A stretch of 64,000 bases of DNA, taken from assembly GCA_041396585.1 (NCBI GenBank), contig JAWKYG010000009.1, positions 1 to 64,000 on the forward strand. The letters run 5' to 3'. The stretch is from JAUIAI01 sp041396585. Its GTDB lineage: Bacteria > Pseudomonadota > Gammaproteobacteria > Burkholderiales > Burkholderiaceae_E. Each line of letters opens with the position of its first letter. Position 1 is the stretch's first letter. Shown here piece by piece: positions 58,850 through 64,000 of this stretch. The position numbers and the translations under genes are program-made. Under the pieces are notes generated by a model. The model had not been told where the DNA came from. It saw only the letters and a program-made list of their open reading frames with translations, and did not search any database.

Positions 58850-60190
58850 ATGAGCAAGTATCGCAACAACCCCGAAGCGGTCGCCGCGCTGGTGCGCGAG
58901 AACGAGGTGCACCGCGATGTCTACATCGACTCCGAGGTGTTCGATCTCGAAATGGAGCATTTGTTTTCGAACACCTGGATCTTCGTCGGTCATGACAGCC
59001 AGATCCCGAATCGGGGTGATTACTTCACCACCGAGATCGGCCGGGTCCCGGTGATCATGATTCGCGGCGAAGACGACGCGGTCCATGTGCTGATGAACCG
59101 CTGCGCGCACAAGGGTGCCAGGGTGGCCGGCGCCGTGCAGGGAAACTGTGGGCGCTTTCTGCGCTGCCCTTACCACGGCTGGACCTTCAAACTCGACGGC
59201 AGCGTGCTGGCCATCCCCCTCAAGGACGGCTACCAGAACACCGGCTTCGATCGCAGCGCGGCCAGCCGTGGCATGGCGAGCGCACCGGGAGTGCGTAACT
59301 ATCGCGGCTTCGTGTTCGCCCGCCTGTCTGACGATGGTCCGACGCTGGAAGAGTACTTCGGCGAATCATTGACCTCGATCGACAACATGGTCGATCGCGC
59401 GCCGGAGGGCCGGCTCGAGATCGCCGGTGGCGTGCTGCGCTATATGCACAACTGCAACTGGAAGATGTTCGTCGAGAATCTCAACGACAGCATGCATCCG
59501 ATGGTCGCTCATGAATCGTCGGCCGGAACGGCGCGCAAGCTCTGGGCCAAGGAGCCGCCCGACAAGCCCAAGCCGATGGTGATCGAGCAGTTCCTGCCGT
59601 TTGCCTCCGGCTATGAGTTCTTCGACAAGATGGGTGTGCGGATATTCGAGAACGGTCACAGCTACACCGGCGTAAGTTTCTCGATCCACTCGAATTACTC
59701 GGCCGTCGGCGAGTACGAGCAGAAGATGGCCCAGGCCTATGGTGAGCAGCGCGCGGCCGCCATCCTTGGCGAGGTGCGTCATAACACGGTCTACTATCCT
59801 TCACTGACCATCAAGGGCGCGATCCAGGCGATCCGGATCGCGCGGCCTATCGCCGTAGACAAGACCATGGTCGAGAGCTGGACCTTCCGGCTCGTGGGCG
59901 CACCCGATCACCTGCTGGCCCGTACATTGATGTATTCGCGCCTGATCAATGCGCCGACCTCGGTTGTCGGCCATGATGATCTTCATTGTTATCGGGCTAT
60001 CCAGGAAGGCCTGGCGGCCCAGGGCAACGACTGGGTCAGCCTGCATCGTCGCTATAGGGACGAGGAGGCGAACGGCCAGGCCGGCACATATGACGCGCAC
60101 ACGGAAATCTCGATGCGGGGCCAGTTCAAGGCCTGGCGCGAGTTCATGCTCGCCTCGATGAGCGAGCCTGCCCACGCGAAGGAGGCCTGA
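58850..60190 (+). CDS. Rieske non-haem iron ring-hydroxylating dioxygenase, alpha subunit
   Basis: A 446-residue oxygenase component. The Rieske [2Fe-2S] ligands are C85-A-H87 (NRCAHKGARV) and C106-P-Y-H109 (CPYHGWTF). The mononuclear iron site lies in ENLNDSMHPMVAHES, giving the Asp and two His ligands, with NWK before it bridging the subunits. Such enzymes add O2 to aromatic rings or hydroxylate other substrates, taking electrons from a separate reductase, which is not seen in this window. The beta subunit gene starts one base after the stop. ATG 58850 is preceded by GAGGCAGG. The substrate is inferred to be an aromatic or similar acid from the neighbouring CoA genes. Confidence 0.93.
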   Translation: MSKYRNNPEAVAALVRENEVHRDVYIDSEVFDLEMEHLFSNTWIFVGHDSQIPNRGDYFTTEIGRVPVIMIRGEDDAVHVLMNRCAHKGARVAGAVQGNCGRFLRCPYHGWTFKLDGSVLAIPLKDGYQNTGFDRSAASRGMASAPGVRNYRGFVFARLSDDGPTLEEYFGESLTSIDNMVDRAPEGRLEIAGGVLRYMHNCNWKMFVENLNDSMHPMVAHESSAGTARKLWAKEPPDKPKPMVIEQFLPFASGYEFFDKMGVRIFENGHSYTGVSFSIHSNYSAVGEYEQKMAQAYGEQRAAAILGEVRHNTVYYPSLTIKGAIQAIRIARPIAVDKTMVESWTFRLVGAPDHLLARTLMYSRLINAPTSVVGHDDLHCYRAIQEGLAAQGNDWVSLHRRYRDEEANGQAGTYDAHTEISMRGQFKAWREFMLASMSEPAHAKEA

Positions 60191-60191
60191 G

Positions 60192-60686
60192 ATGAATGCC
60201 AGGCACCCGCTTCCCTCTGCCGAAGCCGCGATCGCGTTCGTGATCGCCGAAGCCCGCGCACTGGACGAAAGGCGCTTCGATGACTGGTACGAGATGTTCA
60301 CCGAGGATGCGTTCTACTGGATGCCGCTGACCCGTGGCCAGCCCGACGGCGTCAATCATCAGTCGCTCTTCTATGAGGACAAGCTGTTGTTGAAGGTCCG
60401 TATCGAACGACTGCGGGGCCCGCGTTCTTTCTCCCAGGATATGCCCAGCCATTGCCATCATGTGTTGCAGCAGCCGGCGATCGAGCGCATCGACGAGGCT
60501 GCGGGCGAGATCGTCACGCGCACGCCTTTCATCTACCTGGAAACCCAGCGCGACGCGCAGATCGTCCTCGGTGCCACCGCCTATCACCACCTGGTTCCGA
60601 CCGACACGGGTCCGCGCATGCGCCTGAAAAAGGTCGAACTGGTCAACCCCGACGCCGGCTTCGGCTCCATCCAGTTGTTCCTATGA
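60192..60686 (+). CDS. Ring-hydroxylating dioxygenase, beta subunit
   Basis: A 164-residue NTF2-fold (SnoaL-like) protein. EAIAFVIAEARALDERRFDDWYEMFTEDAFYWMPL is the usual start of small subunits of aromatic dioxygenases, followed by SLFYEDKLLLKVRIERL and the end RLKKVELVNPDAG. It lacks metal ligands and would serve structurally in an alpha3beta3 complex with the gene one base upstream. Its stop overlaps the CoA ligase start (ATGA at 60683). The distinct alpha and beta subunits show a two-component type oxygenase and not a single-chain one. Confidence 0.9.
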   Translation: MNARHPLPSAEAAIAFVIAEARALDERRFDDWYEMFTEDAFYWMPLTRGQPDGVNHQSLFYEDKLLLKVRIERLRGPRSFSQDMPSHCHHVLQQPAIERIDEAAGEIVTRTPFIYLETQRDAQIVLGATAYHHLVPTDTGPRMRLKKVELVNPDAGFGSIQLFL

Positions 60687-62389
60687 GCGTCCAATTCGAG
60701 GCCGACGGCCTGACGCCCAAACTGGCGGGCACCGTTTATCAGACCTTCATGGCCACGGCCACGCGCTGGCCCGACCGGTCATACCTGTGCGTGCCCACAC
60801 GGACCGCGCAGGCCTATGGCATCGCGCCGGGCGAGATTCCCTATCGGGAGTTCGCCGTACGCATCGAAGCCATGCGGCAGGCCTATGCGGCGGCGGGTCT
60901 GGGTCACGGTCACCGTGTGGGCCTGCTGCTCGAGAATCGTCCTGATTTCTTCCTTCACTGGTTCGCGCTCAATGCGCTCGGGGTGTCGGTGGTGCCGATC
61001 AATGGCGAGTTCCGCGTGGCGGAGCTGGCCTATCTGATCGAGAACTCCGAGATGTGTGTCGCTGTGTCGTTGGCCGTGCATCACTCGCGCCTGGCCGAGG
61101 CGGCCGAGCGCGCGGGGCGAGCACTGCGGATCGTCGCCCCCGGTGAGGCGCCCGCGGCCGGCAGCGTGCCCGATGCGCCGCGCGACGGGACGCCCGATCT
61201 GAACTCGGAGTGCGCGCTGCTCTACACCTCGGGCACCACCGGGCGACCCAAGGGCTGCATCCTGCCCAATGAATACTTTCTGTTTGCGGGAACCTGGTAT
61301 CGGGAACTGGGTGGGTATTGCGCGCTGGAGCCAGGCAGGGAACGGCTGATTTCGCCGCTTCCGCTGGTGCACATGAATGCGATGGCGGTCTCCAGCATGG
61401 TCATGACCCTGATCGGCGGCACGATCATCCTGGCCGATCGCTTTCATCCGGCCGACTGGTGGGCCACGGTGCGCGAAAGCCGGGCCACGGTCATTCATTA
61501 TCTGGGGGTCATGCCCGCGATGTTGCTTGGTGCACCGGCGGCCGATTCCGATCGTGCGCACAGCGTGCGATTCGGCTTCGGTGCCGGGGTCGATCCACGC
61601 GATCACGCGGTGTTCGAGCAACGCTTCGGATTCCCCCTGATCGAGGGCTGGGCGATGACCGAGACCGGGGCGGGCGGCTGCATCATGGCCAGCGTCGAGC
61701 CGCGCAAGGTCGGCACGCGCTCTTTCGGCCGTGCACCTGCGGGCGTGGCCACCCGCGTCGTCGATGAGGCGGGGCAGGACGTGGCCGTCGATCAGCCTGG
61801 CGAGTTGTGGGTACGCTGGGCTGGCGCCGATCCGCGCTTCGGATTTTTCAAGGGGTATTTGAAGAACCCCGAGGCCAGTGCCGAGGCCTGGGCAGGTGGC
61901 TGGTTTCACACCGGTGACATCGTCCGCCGTGATGCCGAGGGCGACTTCCATTTCATCGATCGCAAGAAGAACGTGATTCGACGCAGCGGCGAGAACATCG
62001 CCGCGGTCGAGGTCGAGGGCGTGCTGATGCAACACGAGGCGGTGGCCGCGGTCGGCGTGGCGCCGGTTCCGGATCCGGTGCGCGGCGACGAGGTCATGGC
62101 CTGCATCGTGCCCGCGCCCGCCGTGCTCACGGACGAGGCCTGTGCGCGTGCGATCGTGGCGCACTGCCTGGCCGAGCTGGCCTACTTCAAGGCGCCCGGT
62201 TATGTGGCCTTCGTGCCCGCGCTTCCGCTGACCGCCACCCAGAAGGTGCAGCGCGGCGAGTTGCGCACATTGGCCGGCGAGTGCCTGGCCGCGCTCGGCG
62301 CGGCCGCTGGCTCGGGCGAGCCCCCCGAGGTCTTCGATCTGCGCGCGATGAAGCGTCGCGACCCCGCCGCGGATGTCTCGGCCTCATGA
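60683..62389 (+). CDS. AMP-dependent acyl-CoA ligase (crotonobetaine/carnitine-CoA ligase-like)
   Basis: A 568-residue ANL-superfamily ligase with CALLYTSGTTGRPKGCIL (P-loop), GWAMTETGAGG (A5), WFHTGDIVRRDAEGDFHFIDRKKNVIRRSGENI (A7-A8) and the C-terminal lysine segment LPLTATQKVQRGEL (A10). It would activate a carboxylic acid to its CoA thioester. Overall it is nearest the CaiC-like group by the YFKAPGYVAFV and LLENRPDFFLHWFALN motifs, but substrate range varies widely in that group. ATG 60683 overlaps the beta-subunit stop; the thiolase start overlaps its stop, so four genes form a tight transcript. Confidence 0.9.
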   Translation: MSVQFEADGLTPKLAGTVYQTFMATATRWPDRSYLCVPTRTAQAYGIAPGEIPYREFAVRIEAMRQAYAAAGLGHGHRVGLLLENRPDFFLHWFALNALGVSVVPINGEFRVAELAYLIENSEMCVAVSLAVHHSRLAEAAERAGRALRIVAPGEAPAAGSVPDAPRDGTPDLNSECALLYTSGTTGRPKGCILPNEYFLFAGTWYRELGGYCALEPGRERLISPLPLVHMNAMAVSSMVMTLIGGTIILADRFHPADWWATVRESRATVIHYLGVMPAMLLGAPAADSDRAHSVRFGFGAGVDPRDHAVFEQRFGFPLIEGWAMTETGAGGCIMASVEPRKVGTRSFGRAPAGVATRVVDEAGQDVAVDQPGELWVRWAGADPRFGFFKGYLKNPEASAEAWAGGWFHTGDIVRRDAEGDFHFIDRKKNVIRRSGENIAAVEVEGVLMQHEAVAAVGVAPVPDPVRGDEVMACIVPAPAVLTDEACARAIVAHCLAELAYFKAPGYVAFVPALPLTATQKVQRGELRTLAGECLAALGAAAGSGEPPEVFDLRAMKRRDPAADVSAS

Positions 62390-63600
62390 AACGACTCGGC
62401 TATGACGACATCGCGCTGGTCAGCCCGGTGACCGTGCCCTACGAGCGCTATTCGATCCGTACTGCGCATTGGTGGGTGGCGCGGGCGCTGGATGCGCTGC
62501 TGCGCGACAGCGGCCTGGAGAAATCCGCGGTCGACGGTTGCTGCATCTCCAGTTTCCTGCTCGCACCGGATACCGCGGTCGGATTGATGCAACACGTGGG
62601 GATGGTGCCGCGCTGGCTCGATCACATTCCGATGGGCGGTGCCAGCGGCGTGGTGGGTTTGCGGCGCGCCGCGCGTGCAGTGCAATGCGGCGATGCCGAG
62701 ATCGTCGCCTGTGTGGCCGCTGACACCAATCACGTGGATTCATTCCGGCTGATGGTCGCGAACTTCAGTCAGTTCGCCCGGGATGCGGTCTACCCCTACG
62801 GTTCCGGCGGCCCCAATGCCAGCTTCGCGCTGCTGACCGCGTACTACATGCGCGAGTATGGTGCCACGCGCGAAGACTTCGGCAAGCTGTGCGTGGCCCA
62901 GCGCAGCAATGCGCTGAGTTTTCCCCATGCCTTGTTCAAGAAGCCGCTGACGCTCGAGGAATACCTCGACGCGCGCCCGATCACCGATCCGTTGCATCTG
63001 TTCGATTGCGTGATGCCGTGTGCGGGTGCCGAAGGTTTCCTGGTCATGAGCCGGGATCGGGCCGAGGCCCTGGGGCTTCCATACGCGACCGTGCGCGGCA
63101 CGATCGAACGACACAATGCCTTTGCCGATGATCCCATCCAGATGCGCGGCGGCTGGGTCATGGACCGCGACGAACTCTGGGAACAGGCCGGCATCGGCCA
63201 CGCCGACATCGATTTCATGCAGACCTATGACGACTATCCGGTGATCACCGCGATGCAGATCGAGGATCTCGGCTTCTGCGACAAGGGCGACGCAGCCGCG
63301 TTCATCCGGGAGAACACGTTCGAGATCGGCGGCAGTTTTCCGATCAATACGTCGGGCGGGCAGCTTTCAGTCGGCCAGGCCGGCGCGGCCGGCGGCTACC
63401 TGGGTATGGTCGATGCCATCCGCCAGCTCAGCGGGCAGGCCCTGGGCGCCCCCGTCGCCGATGCCCGCTATGGCCTGGTGTGCGGTTTCGGGATGATCAA
63501 TTTCGATCGCGGACTCTGCAGCGGTGCCGCGATCCTAGGGGCCGGCCGGCGCGCGGCCTCGAGCGTGCCGGGCGCGGTCGAGGGCGAGAGGGCACGATGA
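62386..63600 (+). CDS. Thiolase-family enzyme (non-classical, DUF35-partnered type)
   Basis: A 404-residue thiolase-fold protein. Motifs such as ISSFLLAPD, MGGASGVVGLRRAARAVQCG, YPYGSGGPNASFALLTAYYMREYG, VMPCAGAEGFLVMSRDRA and INTSGGQLSVGQAGAAGG match thiolase-like enzymes (sterol-carrier / Ltp2 type) that work with a DUF35 OB-fold partner in CoA-ester side-chain breakdown, often as a lyase or retro-aldolase. The start ATG 62386 overlaps the CoA ligase stop. A DUF35 gene follows within 80 bp, as expected for such a complex. Confidence 0.88.
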   Translation: MKRLGYDDIALVSPVTVPYERYSIRTAHWWVARALDALLRDSGLEKSAVDGCCISSFLLAPDTAVGLMQHVGMVPRWLDHIPMGGASGVVGLRRAARAVQCGDAEIVACVAADTNHVDSFRLMVANFSQFARDAVYPYGSGGPNASFALLTAYYMREYGATREDFGKLCVAQRSNALSFPHALFKKPLTLEEYLDARPITDPLHLFDCVMPCAGAEGFLVMSRDRAEALGLPYATVRGTIERHNAFADDPIQMRGGWVMDRDELWEQAGIGHADIDFMQTYDDYPVITAMQIEDLGFCDKGDAAAFIRENTFEIGGSFPINTSGGQLSVGQAGAAGGYLGMVDAIRQLSGQALGAPVADARYGLVCGFGMINFDRGLCSGAAILGAGRRAASSVPGAVEGERAR

Positions 63601-63686
63601 ACCTCCCGTCTCGCCCATGTTTTCGCTCTGATCGGGCGCTCGCCGTCAGCCCTCCGGGGTATCTCACGGAATACACGCATGACTGA
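63597..63686 (+). CDS. Possible 29-residue leader-like peptide between the thiolase and OB-fold genes
   Basis: An ATG at 63597 overlaps the thiolase stop (ATGA), the junction style used repeatedly in this cluster, and opens a 29-codon frame ending TGA at 63684-63686. This TGA overlaps the ATG (63679) region of the next gene in another frame. The peptide has no known features. It may be a coupling peptide that carries ribosomes to the OB-fold gene, or simply chance. Confidence 0.25.
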   Translation: MNLPSRPCFRSDRALAVSPPGYLTEYTHD

Positions 63687-64000
63687 GCCATTGCAAAGAC
63701 CGAGGCGAAAGAATCCGGTTCTGCGGTCGCGGGCGCCGAATCAGCCGCCCGGCGGGCGCAGCCGGGTGGCCCTGGGCATGACCGCTGCGGCCGCGCTCGG
63801 TCGCTTCGAACTGCAGGTCTGCCGCGATTGCGGCGCGGTTCAGTATCCGCCGCGCGAGGCCTGCCACAAGTGCCTGTCCGTACGGCTGCGCTGGCAGGAG
63901 CAAGCCGATGGCGGCGAACTGATCTCCAGCACCGTGCTGCGGCACAGTAATGATCTGTTCTTTCGCGAGCGCCTGCCCTGGCGGCTCGGCATGGTGCGTC
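63679..64000 (+). CDS. Zn-ribbon/OB-fold (DUF35) acyl-CoA-associated protein, 3' end outside window
   Basis: The first 107 codons are visible. After a basic, low-complexity N-terminus comes a zinc ribbon, CRDCGAVQYPPREACHKCL, typical of the DUF35 rubredoxin-like ribbon, followed by the start of the OB-fold (GELISSTVLRH). DUF35 proteins pair with thiolase-like enzymes, bind acyl-CoA and support side-chain cleavage, as in steroid or aromatic degradation. ATG 63679 is chosen with GGA about eight nt upstream. An unusually long tail of about 30 residues precedes the ribbon. It completes the ring-dioxygenase / ligase / thiolase cluster, which probably continues past the window. Confidence 0.85.
   Translation, partial: MTEPLQRPRRKNPVLRSRAPNQPPGGRSRVALGMTAAAALGRFELQVCRDCGAVQYPPREACHKCLSVRLRWQEQADGGELISSTVLRHSNDLFFRERLPWRLGMVR

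Overview
This window looks like chromosome of a GC-rich, aerobic, LPS-producing proteobacterium. It is most likely a gammaproteobacterium: it carries DUF2788, a 582-residue MsbA, GluQRS, a bacterial-type DnaE, and the RNase G / Maf / RlmH / RsfS / NadD block. I cannot name the genus. I recognised families from conserved motifs by eye and ran no database search. I see no insertion sequence, integrase, prophage, CRISPR array or rRNA. There is one tRNA gene.

Layout. 1-3400: end of a membrane protein, a small DUF2788 protein, a diguanylate-cyclase-like protein with a degenerate signature, a family-2 glycosyltransferase, an 18-bp tandem repeat block and a CAT-anticodon tRNA judged to be tRNA-Ile2. 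3500-10200: YpfJ-like zinc peptidase, DUF1223, an exonuclease/GIY-YIG fusion, an RhlE-like RNA helicase and a DUF3108 protein. 10180-13520: gluQRS and a LysR regulator, divergent from pirin and flavodoxin genes across a palindromic site. 13628-19786: dnaE (frameshifted in this sequence), msbA and a core glycosyltransferase.

21793-24749 is the most unusual part. It is a compact minus-strand operon encoding a complete ubiquitin-like conjugation set: a membrane-anchored zinc-binding protein, an E1-like adenylating enzyme, a ubiquitin-like beta-grasp protein, an E2 with canonical HPN/Cys spacing and a fused zinc ribbon, and a JAMM/JAB peptidase. The last four genes overlap at their stop/start codons. 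The ergothioneine-type gene egtB lies 70 bp downstream on the same strand.

25200-38270: DUF2231, an EAL-HDOD protein, an Aer-like PAS chemoreceptor, an oxidoreductase plus MFS exporter, a decayed LysE exporter, a Baeyer-Villiger monooxygenase with a beta-hydroxyacid dehydrogenase and a carboxymuconolactone-decarboxylase-like protein, then a QseBC-like two-component system. 37613-41866: a minus-strand cluster of a thermostable-hemolysin-family protein, acyl-activating enzyme, haem-oxygenase-like diiron protein, SDR and TPR protein, which could be a small biosynthetic pathway. 42000-50714: two oxidoreductases, then housekeeping genes rng, maf, rlmH, rsfS (with a histone-H1-like tail), nadD, hemF, purD and yebC.

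50871-55876 (plus strand): HerA-like ATPase, an SDR lacking the usual Tyr/Lys, quinone oxidoreductase, tcdA (apparently started at CTG) and a PmtA-like methyltransferase. 56134-64000 (plus strand): a catabolic cluster of two NAD-dependent dehydrogenases, a MarR regulator, a two-subunit Rieske dioxygenase, a CoA ligase, a thiolase and the start of its DUF35 OB-fold partner, probably for CoA-dependent breakdown of an aromatic or similar acid. Short direct-repeat blocks recur between genes at four places (3133, 10128, 35206, 37505).
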